From CAWFKS01 sp963816435 (GTDB lineage Bacteria; Pseudomonadota; Alphaproteobacteria; Rhizobiales; Rhizobiaceae), in contig CAWFKS010000009.1 in assembly GCA_963816435.1 (NCBI GenBank), positions 1 through 64,000 of the forward strand: a stretch of DNA of 64,000 bases. Direction: 5' to 3'. Shown piece by piece: positions 1 to 8,731 of this stretch (within the stretch, counting starts at the first letter, position 1; the number at the start of each line of letters is the position of its first letter). A program made the translations under genes and the position numbers. Under the pieces are notes generated by a model. The model had not been told where the DNA came from, searched no databases, and worked only from the letters and a program-made list of their open reading frames with translations.

Positions 1-186
1 TGCGGCAAGAGGTTCAAGTCGCTGCGCCGCCACCTCGACAAGACGCACGGAATGACGGTCGAGGAATACAGGCAGAAATGGGATCTGCGCCCGGATTTCC
101 CGATGTCGGCGCCGGACTATTCGGAGAAGCGCTCCAAACTCGCCAAGGCCGCCAGGCTGGGGAAGCGATCGGGGGCGCGGGCCTGA
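1..186 (+). CDS. mucR: MucR/Ros family transcriptional regulator, C-terminal part
   Basis: The open frame enters from the left edge and ends at TGA 184-186, giving 61 residues. It matches the C-terminal half of the Ros/MucR zinc-finger regulators: a finger remnant (C-G-K-R-F-K-S-L-R-R-H-L, then H) is followed by the conserved G-M-T-x-E-E-Y-R-x-K-W and a basic tail. Family members are small DNA-binding proteins that control exopolysaccharide, motility and cell-cycle genes in alphaproteobacteria. The N-terminal half lies outside the window. The frame is certain; the family call is strong. Confidence 0.85.
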   Translation, partial: CGKRFKSLRRHLDKTHGMTVEEYRQKWDLRPDFPMSAPDYSEKRSKLAKAARLGKRSGARA

Positions 187-219
187 ACGCCGGCCCACGC
201 CAGTTGCCGGCGCGACGGA

Positions 220-1194
220 TCAACCGTCGTTGCGTGACTGCGCCTCGGCTGCATCCTTTTCCGCACCTTCGGACGGAAACGCGCTGCCGACCGTCTGCGG
301 GCGCACGAAGATGGACGTCACCTGCGGCAGCGCCTCGTGAACCTTGCGTTCGATGCTGACGATGCAGTCCTCGATCTCCGGTGTCGTCAATTCGTCGCGA
401 AATTCCGCGCTGATGGTGGCCACGATGTCGGTAGGGCCGAGATGGACCGTCGTCAGGTCGGTGATCCCGAGAACGGCGGGCTCGTTCGCCGCGATGCGCC
501 TGATCTCCTCCTGAACCGCCGGAAAGGCCGGTTCGCCGATCAGCAGGCCCTTGCTTTCGCGGGCGAGAAACGTCGCGGTGGCGGCGAGAACGACGGCAAT
601 GCCGATCGAGCCTACGCCATCGAGTGCCGGCATGCCGAAATGGTCGGCTGCCCAGATGCTGACGAAGGCTATGACGAGGCCAATCAGCGCGGCGGAGTCC
701 TCGAACAGCACGGTGAAGGTGGTCGGGTCCTTGGAGCGGCGCACCGCCGCGAAATACGACAGGTCGCCCTTCTCTCGTCCCATGTGCCGCAGCGCGATGA
801 CCCAGGATGTGCCCTCGAAAAGGAACGAGATGCCGATGACGCCGTAGTTCCACATCACGTTCTCGACGGGCTCGGGATTGCGCACGTGCGACAGACCTTC
901 GAAGAACGAGACGCCGGCGCCCAGCGCGAAGACCATGACGGCGACGATGAAGCTCCAGAAATAGACCTCGCGCCCGTAGCCGAGCGGATGACTGGAATCG
1001 GGCGGTCGCCTCGAACGATGCAGCCCGTAGAGGAGCAGCGCCTCGTTGCCCGTGTCGACCAGCGAGTGGACGCCCTCCGACAGCATTGCCGAACTGCCGG
1101 TGAAGGCGGCGGCGACGAATTTCGTCACGGCAATGAGGAAATTGCCACCCAGCGCTGCGTACACGACGATAGAAGAACCGGATTGTGCGGCCAT
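220..1194 (-). CDS. cation diffusion facilitator (CDF) family transporter
   Basis: The 324-residue product is an inner-membrane divalent-metal/proton antiporter of the CDF type. The N-terminal half has the membrane segments, including S-E-G-V-H-S-L-V-D-T-G-N-E (about residues 39-51), which corresponds to the family's helix II metal site, though the usual second Asp is replaced. A second site-like E-D-S-A-A-L-I-G-L lies at about residues 164-172. The C-terminal 80 residues form the cytoplasmic dimerisation domain. Substrate cannot be read from sequence; Zn, Fe, Mn or Co are all possible. The gene is divergent from the alpha-glucosidase and stands alone. Confidence 0.88.
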   Translation of the reverse strand: MAAQSGSSIVVYAALGGNFLIAVTKFVAAAFTGSSAMLSEGVHSLVDTGNEALLLYGLHRSRRPPDSSHPLGYGREVYFWSFIVAVMVFALGAGVSFFEGLSHVRNPEPVENVMWNYGVIGISFLFEGTSWVIALRHMGREKGDLSYFAAVRRSKDPTTFTVLFEDSAALIGLVIAFVSIWAADHFGMPALDGVGSIGIAVVLAATATFLARESKGLLIGEPAFPAVQEEIRRIAANEPAVLGITDLTTVHLGPTDIVATISAEFRDELTTPEIEDCIVSIERKVHEALPQVTSIFVRPQTVGSAFPSEGAEKDAAEAQSRNDG

Positions 1195-1300
1195 GAAGCT
1201 CCTGTGGTCGGCCGGCGCGGCCTTGTCTAGTTTCCTGGCACCCTAGCCGGGCAACCGCGCGACTGCCATGCCGGCTGGTCGCCGGGACGCGCCCTTGCAA

Positions 1301-1360
1301 AACCTGCATCACTTGCGCAGGTTCCAGGATGCACCCGAACATCGGCCGATGTCGCAGGTT
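1301..1360. promoter_or_regulatory. cluster of AACCTGC/GCAGGTT half-sites upstream of the alpha-glucosidase
   Basis: An inverted repeat AACCTGC (1301-1307) and GCAGGTT (1317-1323) is separated by 9 bp, and a third copy GCAGGTT lies at 1354-1360. A 12-bp palindrome CATCGGCCGATG sits between the second and third copies. All are within 90 bp of the alpha-glucosidase start. Such spacing fits an operator for a repressor, and GH13_23 alpha-glucosidases in rhizobia are often under LacI-type control, but no regulator gene is in the window and function is inferred only. Confidence 0.35.
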
Positions 1361-1390
1361 CGGCAAGCCAGCAGCAAGCAGGAGCAAGTG

Positions 1391-2980
1391 ATGCCCGACA
1401 GGACTTGGTGGAAGCGCGGCGTGATCTACCAGATCTACCCTCGCTCCTTTCAGGATTCCAACGGCGATGGCGTCGGCGATCTTGAGGGCATCCGCAGCCG
1501 TCTCGACTATCTGGAATGGCTGGGCGTCGACGCGATCTGGATCTCGCCGATCTATCCCTCGCCGATGGCCGATTTCGGCTACGACATCTCCGACTATTGC
1601 GGCATCCACCCGCTGTTCGGCACGCTCGACGATTTCGACCGCCTGTCGGAGGACGTGCATCGGCGCGGGCTGAAGCTCATCCTCGACTTCGTGCCGAACC
1701 ACACCTCGCACCGCCACCCCTGGTTCGAGGAAAGCCGCAGCTCGCGCAACAACCCCAGACGCGACTGGTACATCTGGCACGATCCCGCCGCCGGCGGCGG
1801 CCCGCCCAACAACTGGGTCAGCCATTTCGGCGGCAGCGCCTGGGAGTTCGACGAGGCGACCGGCCAGTACTACTACCACGCATTCCTGAAGGAGCAGCCC
1901 GACCTCAACTGGCGCAACCCGGAGGTGCGCAAGGCGATGTACGACGCGCTGCGCTTCTGGCTGAAGCGCGGCGTCGACGGCTTCCGCGTCGACGTGATGT
2001 GGCAGATGATCAAGGATGCGCAGTTGCGCGACGAGCCGCCGAACCCCGCTTACGAGGAGGGCCGGCCCGACATCGAGCGGCTGCTGCATATTCATTCCGC
2101 CGACCAGCCGGAGGTGCACGAGGTGGTGCGCGAGATGCGCGCCGTGCTCGACGAGTTCGACGAGCGCGTGCTGATCGGTGAGATCTACCTGCCGATCGAG
2201 CGGCTGATGGCCTATTACGGGGAGAACCTTTCGGGCGCCCACCTGCCCTTCAACTTCCAACTCATCAGCGCGGCGTGGAACGCGCCTGCAGTCGGCGGCA
2301 TCATCGCCGAATACGAAGCTGCCCTGCCGCAGGGCGGCTGGCCGAACTGGGTGCTCGGCAATCACGACAAGACGCGTATCGCAAGTCGCGTCGGCGCCGC
2401 CCAGGCCCGCGTTGCCGCCATGCTGCTTTTGACGCTGCGCGGCACGCCGACCATGTACTACGGCGACGAACTCGGGATGGCGGACGTGCCGGTACCGCCC
2501 GAAGCCGTGCAGGACCCCTGGAGCAGGAACGAGCCTGGCATCGGCGTCGGCCGCGACCCCGAGCGCACGCCCATGCAATGGGACGGCAGCGACAATGCCG
2601 GGTTTTCGTCCGTCCGGCCGTGGCTGCCGCTGGCCGAAAACCACGATACCGTCAACGTCGCGGCCGAGCAGGACGATCCCTCGTCCATGCTGTCGCTGGT
2701 GCGAAATCTGATCGAGCTACGCCGCAACCACGCTGCCTTGCGGGTCGGCGACCTGCGGCTATTGTCGAGCGAAGGCGACATCCTGGCCTGGGAGCGGAAG
2801 CTGGACGGCGAGACGCTGCGGGTGGCGCTCAACATGGGGCCGGAAGAACAGCCGCTCGATACCTCGATAGTCGCGGCGGGCTCCGAGATCCTGCTGTCGA
2901 CGCGGCCCGACCGTGCCCCGGGCCCGCTGGACGGCGAGCTCGTGCTGGCGCCGAACGAGGGAGTTGTCGTCAGGTGCTGA
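1391..2980 (+). CDS. GH13 family alpha-glucosidase
   Basis: The 529-residue cytoplasmic enzyme should release glucose from maltose, sucrose-like or alpha-glucoside substrates. It begins W-W-K-R-G-V-I-Y-Q-I-Y-P-R-S-F, typical of the oligo-1,6-glucosidase/alpha-glucosidase branch. The GH13 catalytic set is present: nucleophile Asp in G-F-R-V-D-V-M, acid/base Glu in L-I-G-E-I-Y-L, and the third Asp in V-L-G-N-H-D-K-T-R. The start at 1391 is chosen because AGGAG lies 6 bp upstream; longer readings back to 1268 lack family similarity. No signal peptide is seen. It converges with a second GH13 gene, 6 bp away. Exact substrate is not determined. Confidence 0.92.
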   Translation: MPDRTWWKRGVIYQIYPRSFQDSNGDGVGDLEGIRSRLDYLEWLGVDAIWISPIYPSPMADFGYDISDYCGIHPLFGTLDDFDRLSEDVHRRGLKLILDFVPNHTSHRHPWFEESRSSRNNPRRDWYIWHDPAAGGGPPNNWVSHFGGSAWEFDEATGQYYYHAFLKEQPDLNWRNPEVRKAMYDALRFWLKRGVDGFRVDVMWQMIKDAQLRDEPPNPAYEEGRPDIERLLHIHSADQPEVHEVVREMRAVLDEFDERVLIGEIYLPIERLMAYYGENLSGAHLPFNFQLISAAWNAPAVGGIIAEYEAALPQGGWPNWVLGNHDKTRIASRVGAAQARVAAMLLLTLRGTPTMYYGDELGMADVPVPPEAVQDPWSRNEPGIGVGRDPERTPMQWDGSDNAGFSSVRPWLPLAENHDTVNVAAEQDDPSSMLSLVRNLIELRRNHAALRVGDLRLLSSEGDILAWERKLDGETLRVALNMGPEEQPLDTSIVAAGSEILLSTRPDRAPGPLDGELVLAPNEGVVVRC

Positions 2981-2986
2981 GGCGGC

Positions 2987-4612
2987 TCAGCGCGGCCAGC
3001 GCAGCCACCTGACCCCGTAGGCGCCCAGCCGTCCGCGCAAGTGCCGGTCCTCCAGCGGCCCGGTTTCCTCCCGAACAGCACCTCGGGCGAACCCGAATCG
3101 ATGGCGTCGAGCACCACGTCGAACTCCACCGGCTCTCCCTTGAGGTTGTGGAGGATGACCAGTTCGTGGTCGGCATCGTGGTAGGCGTGCACGAGCAGAT
3201 GGTCGGGCGAGCACTGGATGACGCGGCAATCGTGCTCGCCGATCGCCGGATGTTGACGCCTGAGGGCGATCATCTTGCGCACGAACGAGAGCAGCGAACC
3301 GGGCTCGTCCTGCTGGGCCTCCACGTTGATCTTGCTTGCGCCAAACGGGCCGTCCTCGACCACCTTTCGCGGCAGTTTCGACTTGGCGGCATCCGAAAAG
3401 CCGCCGTTCCTGCCCGAGGTCCACTGCATAGGCGTGCGTACTGCGTTTCGTCCCTGGCAGTCCAGGTCGTCGCCCATCCCGATTTCGTCGCCATAGCAGA
3501 TCAGCGGCGCCCCCGGCATCGAGAAGAGCAGGCTGTAGGCGAGCTTCAGGCGCGCAAGGTCGCCCTCGAGCATGGGTGCGAGCCGCCGCCGGATGCCACG
3601 TCCGTAGATGCGCATTTCCGGCGTTGGGGCGAAGACGTCCAGCACCGTCTTCATCTCGTCGGGTGCGAGACGCTCGAGGTCGGCCTCGTCGAGATTACGC
3701 AGGAAGTTGGCCCATTGGCCGTTGACCGGCGCCTGCGGCAGACGAGCCAGCGCCTGGCGGATCGGTTCGGCGTCGCCGGAGGCGAGCGCCAGCAGCAGGT
3801 AATTGTCGAGAAAGAAGTTGAGCATCACGTTGAGCTGATCGCCGTCGAAGAAGCTCTTCAGCTTGCTCTCGTCCTCGTCCACCTCGCCGAGCATCATCGC
3901 GTCCGGCATGCGCTCCCTGACATGCGCGTAGAACTGGCGCAGGATCGCGTGCGTTTCGTCGACGCCCCCTTCCTCGCCAAGCGGATATTCGATGAGGTGG
4001 GAGGCGGCGTCTATGCGGAAGCCCGAAATGCCGAAGCTCATCCAGAAATCCATTACCCGCTGCATCTCCTCCCACACGGCGCGGTTGCGGTGATTGAGCC
4101 CCGGCTGAAAGTGGTAGAAGCGGTGATAGTAGGTACGAGGAGGCAACGTCGTCGTAGGTCCACACCGAGTCTTCCTGGCCGGGGAAGATCGACGCCTTGC
4201 CGGGCGGCGTCGGCGGCGGATGGTCGGACCAGACGTAGTAGTCGCGAAACGGCGACTTCGGATCATGGCGGGCGGACTGGAACCAAGGATGCTGGTCTGA
4301 CGTGTGGTGGGCTACCAGGTCGACGACGATCCTGATCCCCTGCTCGCTGGCACGACGTACGAATTCCAGGAAGTCCTCGAACTGGCCGTAGCGGGAATCG
4401 ACGCGGAAATAGTCCGTTACATCGTAGCCATTGTCGCGGTCGCTGGAGGGAAAGAACGGCAGCAGCCAGACGCAGGTGACGCCGAGGTCGGACAGGTAGC
4501 CGATCTTCGAGGTCAGGCCCTCGAAGTCGCCGATGCCGTCTCCGTTGCCGTCGCAGAAGCGCTCCACGTCGATGCCGTAGATGATCGCGTTCTTCCACCA
4601 CTCGTCGCTCAT
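2987..4612 (-). CDS. GH13 family enzyme, trehalose synthase/alpha-amylase-like (two frameshifts)
   Basis: The reconstructed product of about 541 residues begins M-S-D-E-W-W-K-N-A-I-I-Y-G-I-D-V-E-R-F, the opening typical of trehalose-synthase-type GH13 proteins. It has G-F-R-I-D-A-A (nucleophile), M-L-G-E-V-D-E (acid/base) and N-F-L-R-N-L-D-E where the third Asp is expected. The reading frame breaks near 4134 (one extra base between T-Y-D-D-V-A and Y-Y-H-R-F) and near 3066 (one missing G, restoring the C-terminal W-L-R-W-P-R). Both frames remain family-like on each side, so the breaks look like sequence errors. Trehalose interconversion or amylase activity are alternatives; maltose/trehalose metabolism with the neighbouring alpha-glucosidase is likely. 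Confidence 0.8.
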
Positions 4613-4699
4613 GCCGTCCTCGTGTGCGTCTCTGGCCGGAACATTTGCTCTGCAGGCAATGTTCCGACCGCGACATCGGCAGCGACAAGGGAGACCTTG

Positions 4700-5074
4700 A
4701 TGACGACCATCGGCAAGCGCGTCTGGGCAATCGCGGAAGGCTACATCCCGGGCTCCAGCAACGGACCGGAGCCACAGATGACCAGCCACGAGGCCTGCTG
4801 CATGCTCAACTGCGGCGACGAGGACGCTACGGTGCGCATCACGCTCTATTTCGCCGACCGCCAGCCAGCCGGCCCGTACGAGGTGACGGTGCCCGCACGG
4901 CGAACCGTGCACCTTCGCTTCAACGAACTCGAAAACCCCGAGCCGGTGCCGCGCGATACTTCCTACGCCAGCACGATCATTGCCGACCGGCCAATCGTCG
5001 TGCAGCATACCCGCCTCGACAGCCGACAGGCGGAAAACGCGCTGCTGTCCACCATCGCCTACAGCGAGGCGTGA
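4700..5074 (+). CDS. sensory rhodopsin transducer (ASRT) family protein
   Basis: The 124-residue protein matches the small soluble Anabaena sensory rhodopsin transducer family in length and pattern: W-A-I-A-E-G-Y-I-P at the N-terminus, F-A-D-R-x-P-x-G-P-Y, V-P-A-R-R-T-x-H-L-R-F-N, and P-I-V-V-Q-H-T-R-L-D-S-R-Q-A-E-N-A-L near the end. In Anabaena the protein is a tetrameric beta-sandwich that binds sensory rhodopsin and has been linked to DNA binding. No rhodopsin gene is present here, and many bacteria carry the family without one, so the role is probably light-independent, possibly in carbohydrate sensing. AGGGAG upstream supports the start. The gene is divergent from the second GH13 enzyme. 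Confidence 0.88.
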   Translation: MTTIGKRVWAIAEGYIPGSSNGPEPQMTSHEACCMLNCGDEDATVRITLYFADRQPAGPYEVTVPARRTVHLRFNELENPEPVPRDTSYASTIIADRPIVVQHTRLDSRQAENALLSTIAYSEA

Positions 5075-5094
5075 GGGAAACGAAGCCACACACC

Positions 5095-5673
5095 ATGACT
5101 GCCCGAATAACCGGCACCGAAACGCTTTACGGCGGCTGGACGAAGCTCTTCAAGCTCACGATCCAAGACGCCGACGCCACTTACACGCGCGAGGTGGAGG
5201 ACCACGGCGACGCAGCCGCGGTCCTGCCATACGATCCGGAGCGCCGTTGCGCCCTGCTGGTGCGGCTTCTGCGCGCCCCGGTTCTGCGGGCCGGAGAGCA
5301 AGCCGGCATGTCGCTGGAAGCGCCGGCGGGCCTGACGGATGGAGGCGATCCGGAGGAGGCCGTGCGGCGCGAGGCGATGGAGGAGGTGGGCGTGCGGCTC
5401 CGACAGATCGACCACGTGGTCACGGCATGGACCATGCCGGGAATTTCATCGGAGCGCATGGCGCTCTATCTCGCCGAATACTCCGCTTCTGACCGCATCG
5501 GCGATGGCGGCGGTATCGCCGAGGAGCATGAGGGGATCGAGATCGTGGAGATGTCGCTCGCCGGGCTGTGGGACGGCTTTGCCAACGGCCAGACCGTCGA
5601 CATGAAGACGCTCACGCTGCTGCTCGCATTGCGCGAGCGGCGCCCGGAGCTGTTCACCGACGGCACCTCCTGA
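5095..5673 (+). CDS. Nudix hydrolase, ADP-sugar pyrophosphatase-like
   Basis: The 192-residue enzyme contains the Nudix box G-x5-E-x7-R-E-x2-E-E-x-G-V at about residues 81-102 (G-G-D-P-E-E-A-V-R-R-E-A-M-E-E-V-G-V). A leading beta-rich segment, the R-L-L-R-A-P-V-L pattern and the E-A-P-A-G stretch before the box resemble the ADP-ribose/nucleotide-sugar pyrophosphatase branch. It starts 20 bp after the ASRT gene on the same strand, so the two are probably cotranscribed. Substrate is inferred from the subfamily only. Confidence 0.85.
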   Translation: MTARITGTETLYGGWTKLFKLTIQDADATYTREVEDHGDAAAVLPYDPERRCALLVRLLRAPVLRAGEQAGMSLEAPAGLTDGGDPEEAVRREAMEEVGVRLRQIDHVVTAWTMPGISSERMALYLAEYSASDRIGDGGGIAEEHEGIEIVEMSLAGLWDGFANGQTVDMKTLTLLLALRERRPELFTDGTS

Positions 5674-5740
5674 AGCTGATCGGGTCAGCGTCTGCGGACC
5701 GCCGGAACATCCGTCCGACTGGCGGGTTTTTCTCCTTCAG

Positions 5741-5920
5741 ATGAAGAACCCGTCGCCTCCGAAACAGATCGTGACCGGGCTGCTCGCCGGCATCGCCGCG
5801 GCGGTGGCGGCCTTTACGCTACTCGCGGCCAACCCCTTCGCCCCTGCTTCATTCATGGATGCGCCGCTGGTCGCGGCTCACGCCGACCCCGGCACGACAG
5901 CGGCGCAGCCGGAACACTGA
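5741..5920 (+). CDS. small single-pass membrane protein, hypothetical
   Basis: A 59-codon frame encodes a short basic N-terminus (M-K-N-P-S-P-P-K-Q), one hydrophobic Ala/Leu-rich segment of about 20 residues, and a polar tail ending P-E-H. No family was recognised. It fills the gap between the Nudix gene and the secreted propeller gene and has normal high-G+C codon use, but there is no clear Shine-Dalgarno sequence. It may be a small accessory subunit or a chance frame. Confidence 0.4.
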   Translation: MKNPSPPKQIVTGLLAGIAAAVAAFTLLAANPFAPASFMDAPLVAAHADPGTTAAQPEH

Positions 5921-5963
5921 CGCTGCCGGACGGTTGTGGCCCGAAGCAGACAGGGAGAAGACG

Positions 5964-7241
5964 ATGATGTTGGCAAAAGCAGGTTGCGTGGCGGCAACAC
6001 TCGTAGCACTTGTCACCGGAGCCGCTTCAGCCGAAACGGTTGGTCGGCTCGGCACGCAGTCGAATGCCGAAGCCGGTACCTATCTCACTGACGGCCGAGG
6101 CCACGCCCTCTACACGTTCAGCCAGGACGACAAGGACGCCAAGAAGCCCGAGAGCGCCTGCCGGGACGCGTGCGCCACGATGTGGCCGCCAGCGCAGGCG
6201 AACGGCGACGTGGAGGCCTCGGGCAAGGTGGCGTCCGGGAAGGTTTCGACCTTCGATCGCGACGACGGCGGCAGCCAGATCGCCTATGACGGCAAGCCGC
6301 TCTACTACTACGCGCCCGACAAGCCCGGCGAGGCAGCCGGCGAAGGCGTGAAGGCGTTCGGCGGCACGTGGCACCTGGCAAAGGCTGGCGGCGACAGCCA
6401 GCACAAGCCGCAGCAGGCGGCACTGTTCGACGGGCTCAAGCTGAAGAACCCGGAATGCGTGCGCTACGACGCCGAACACCACCGCTACCTCATCTCCAAC
6501 ATCAACGGGAAAATGCGCGAGGCCGACAATAACGGCTTCATCACGGTCGTCGGGGAGGACGGTACGACGACGCTGAAGTGGATCGAGGGTGGCAAGAACG
6601 GCGTCACGCTCAACGCGCCGAAAGGCATGGCGCTGTCCGGTGGCAAACTCTACCTCGCCGACATCGACCACATGCGCATCTTCGACGCCGGAACCGGCAA
6701 GCCGCTCGGCGCGGTGGAGATCAAGAAGGCCAAGTTTCTGAACGATCTCGCCGTGGCCGACGACGGGACCGTCTACATCACTGACAGCGGCACCGCCGGC
6801 ATCCCCGGCGCTGTCTACCGCATCGATCCGGACCACAACGTCAAGATGCTGGCCGAAGGCCCCGACCTGAAGCGCCCGAACGGCATCGACTTCGCACCGA
6901 ATGGCGACCTCGTCGTGGTCACCTACGCCAGCAACCAGATCATGACCATGAGCCGCGACGGCAAGGTCAAGAACCGCAAGGAGCTTTCGGCCGGCGAGCT
7001 CGACGGGCTCGTCGTCGAGAAGGACGGCACGATGTACGTGACCAGTTGGAAGGCCAGGCACGTGGTGCGAATTCCGGCCGGCGGCGGCAAGGCCAGCGTC
7101 GTGCTGACCGGCACGCCCCAGCCCGCGGCAATGGACGTCGACACCGACCACGGCCTGCTCCTGGTGCCGCAGGTGTCGGAGAACGCCGTCGCAGCCGCCC
7201 CCCTTCCCTCCAAAGAGAAAACGGCAGCTACCAAGGAATGA
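5964..7241 (+). CDS. secreted protein: Yx(FWY)xxD-repeat domain fused to an SMP-30/NHL-like beta-propeller
   Basis: The 425-residue product has a signal peptide (cleavage near A-S-A-E, residue 24). Residues about 30-140 match the secreted-repeat lipoprotein family, with two Y-x-(F/Y)-x-x-D motifs at Y50 and Y114. Residues about 150-415 form a six-bladed propeller of the SMP-30/gluconolactonase or NHL type, with repeated L-Y-L-A-D-I, V-Y-I-T-D-S and P-N-G-I-D-F-A strands. AGGGAGA just upstream fixes the start. It overlaps the next gene by ATGA, implying cotranslation with the DUF4396 protein and CtaG. A periplasmic binding or redox-accessory role near the oxidase is possible; no activity can be assigned. 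Confidence 0.8.
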   Translation: MMLAKAGCVAATLVALVTGAASAETVGRLGTQSNAEAGTYLTDGRGHALYTFSQDDKDAKKPESACRDACATMWPPAQANGDVEASGKVASGKVSTFDRDDGGSQIAYDGKPLYYYAPDKPGEAAGEGVKAFGGTWHLAKAGGDSQHKPQQAALFDGLKLKNPECVRYDAEHHRYLISNINGKMREADNNGFITVVGEDGTTTLKWIEGGKNGVTLNAPKGMALSGGKLYLADIDHMRIFDAGTGKPLGAVEIKKAKFLNDLAVADDGTVYITDSGTAGIPGAVYRIDPDHNVKMLAEGPDLKRPNGIDFAPNGDLVVVTYASNQIMTMSRDGKVKNRKELSAGELDGLVVEKDGTMYVTSWKARHVVRIPAGGGKASVVLTGTPQPAAMDVDTDHGLLLVPQVSENAVAAAPLPSKEKTAATKE

Positions 7242-7972
7242 TACCAACCTGGCTTCACATCCTCTCGATCGTCGCGCTGCTCGTTGGCTTCGTCTGCGCC
7301 GTCATCATCGCCGCCGACGAGATGCGCGACCCGCAGCACATGTGGATCATGAACATCGTCTGGCCGGTCACGGCCCTGTTCGGCACGGTGATCTCGCTGT
7401 GGGGCTACTTCACCTACGGCAAGCTGGCTGCGAAAAGCCGCGCCCAACCTGCCATGCAGCGGGGTGAGAAGATGCCGAGCAAGACCGAGACGCCCTTCCC
7501 CGCCATGGTCGGCAAGGGTGCGGCCCACTGCGGCGCCGGCTGCACGCTGGGCGACATCGTCGCAGAATGGCTGGCGTTCGGCTTCCCTGCGCTAGCCATC
7601 TGGCTCGGCTGGAAGAGCATCTTTCCCGACAAGATCTTCGCCGTCTGGGTGCTCGATTTCATCGTCGCCTTCGCCTTCGGAATCGCCTTCCAGTATTTCA
7701 CCATCAAGCCGATGCGCGGCCTGTCGCCGGGCCAGGGGCTGATCCAGGCGGTCAAGGCGGACACGCTGTCGCTGACTTCATGGCAGGTTGGCATGTACGG
7801 CTTCATGGCGGTCGCCCATTTCTGGATCTTCGGCTCGGTTCTCGGCACCAAGCTGGAGGTGAACAGCTTCGAGTTCTGGTTCATGATGCAGATCGCGATG
7901 CTGTTTGGCTTCGTCACCGCCTATCCGGTCAACTGGTGGCTGGTCTCGAGCGGCATCAAGGAGAAGATGTAG
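7238..7972 (+). CDS. DUF4396 membrane protein
   Basis: The 244-residue protein has about six hydrophobic segments and the family's characteristic stretch H-C-G-A-G-C-T-L-G-D-I-V-A-E-W (residues about 97-111), with two cysteines and a histidine that could bind copper or another metal. The start overlaps the preceding stop in ATGA. Family members are uncharacterised but often occur near copper and oxidase genes; here CtaG follows 13 bp downstream. A role in copper handling for oxidase assembly is inference. Confidence 0.8.
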   Translation: MIPTWLHILSIVALLVGFVCAVIIAADEMRDPQHMWIMNIVWPVTALFGTVISLWGYFTYGKLAAKSRAQPAMQRGEKMPSKTETPFPAMVGKGAAHCGAGCTLGDIVAEWLAFGFPALAIWLGWKSIFPDKIFAVWVLDFIVAFAFGIAFQYFTIKPMRGLSPGQGLIQAVKADTLSLTSWQVGMYGFMAVAHFWIFGSVLGTKLEVNSFEFWFMMQIAMLFGFVTAYPVNWWLVSSGIKEKM

Positions 7973-7985
7973 GCACCCGCGCGCC

Positions 7986-8669
7986 ATGAACGAACCGGCG
8001 ACAGAAACGGCGGACGGCGGGCGGGGTTCGGCCTCCTTTCCCGCTTCGCTGCGGCTGTCAGAGTTCGCCCGCTGGTGGCCGCTGGCGCTCGGGCTGATCA
8101 TTCTCGCCTCGCTGTGGCTGAGCCCGCTCACCAGCATGGCGCGGCGGGCGTTTTCCCCGCACATGATGCTTCACCTCGGCGTCACGGTCGTGGCCGCACC
8201 GCTGGTGGCGCTCGGCTGCCTGCGGCTCGGGCTGCGGCCCGACAACGTGCGCCGGCCGGCTCTGGTGGCGCTCGCGGCGTCCGGCGTCGAGATGGTCGTG
8301 GTGTGGGGCTGGCACGCTCCGGCCATGCACGACGCAGCCGCAGCGCACGATGCGATGTTCGTCATCCAGCAGCTGAGCTTCTTTGCCGCCGGGTTCGTGC
8401 TGTGGACGGCGAGCTTCGCCGGTCAGGACCGCGCGGCGCACGGTCTCGGGGCGCTCGCCATGCTGTTCACCTTCATGCACATGGCCATGCTCGGCGTGCT
8501 CCTGGCGCTCGCGCCAGAGCTCATATACTCGCCGCTCTACTGCCTCGGCGCCTGGGGCCTCGAGCCGCTCGCCGACCAGCGGCTCGGCGGCGCGCTGATG
8601 GCGGTCGGCGGCGGCCTGCCCTACCTGTTCGGCGGACTTGCGCTCTCCTGGAAACTCCTCAGCGACTGA
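7986..8669 (+). CDS. ctaG: cytochrome c oxidase assembly factor, caa3_CtaG type
   Basis: The 227-residue protein is almost wholly membrane-embedded. It has the caa3_CtaG family features: M-M-L-H-L near the first helix, W-G-W-H-A-P, F-T-F-M-H-M-A-M-L-G and a late L-A-D-Q-R-L-G-G segment with conserved His and Asp residues. The family supports copper insertion into CtaD-type oxidases. It is the last + gene before the convergent oxidase operon at 8732, which fits its job. The start has no rival nearby. Confidence 0.87.
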   Translation: MNEPATETADGGRGSASFPASLRLSEFARWWPLALGLIILASLWLSPLTSMARRAFSPHMMLHLGVTVVAAPLVALGCLRLGLRPDNVRRPALVALAASGVEMVVVWGWHAPAMHDAAAAHDAMFVIQQLSFFAAGFVLWTASFAGQDRAAHGLGALAMLFTFMHMAMLGVLLALAPELIYSPLYCLGAWGLEPLADQRLGGALMAVGGGLPYLFGGLALSWKLLSD

Positions 8670-8707
8670 CTTTTCTCCCGGCGCAGCGATACGTCGCCCG
8701 GCAGCGC

Positions 8708-8723
8708 CGTCATGCGCATGACG
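8708..8723. repeat. 16-bp perfect palindrome between convergent ctaG and oxidase operon
   Basis: CGTCATGCGCATGACG is a perfect inverted repeat lying in the 62-bp gap where the + gene ctaG and the long - strand array meet. It has no U-tract on either side, so it is a weak terminator candidate. It could also be a protein-binding site. Confidence 0.4.
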
Positions 8724-8731
8724 CGTGAGAC

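Noticed and set aside
14..2644. 876-codon open frame on the - strand across the CDF and glucosidase genes
   Set aside because: It is a high-G+C shadow: it overlaps two well-supported genes in other frames and its residues are Arg/Ala-rich without any family pattern.
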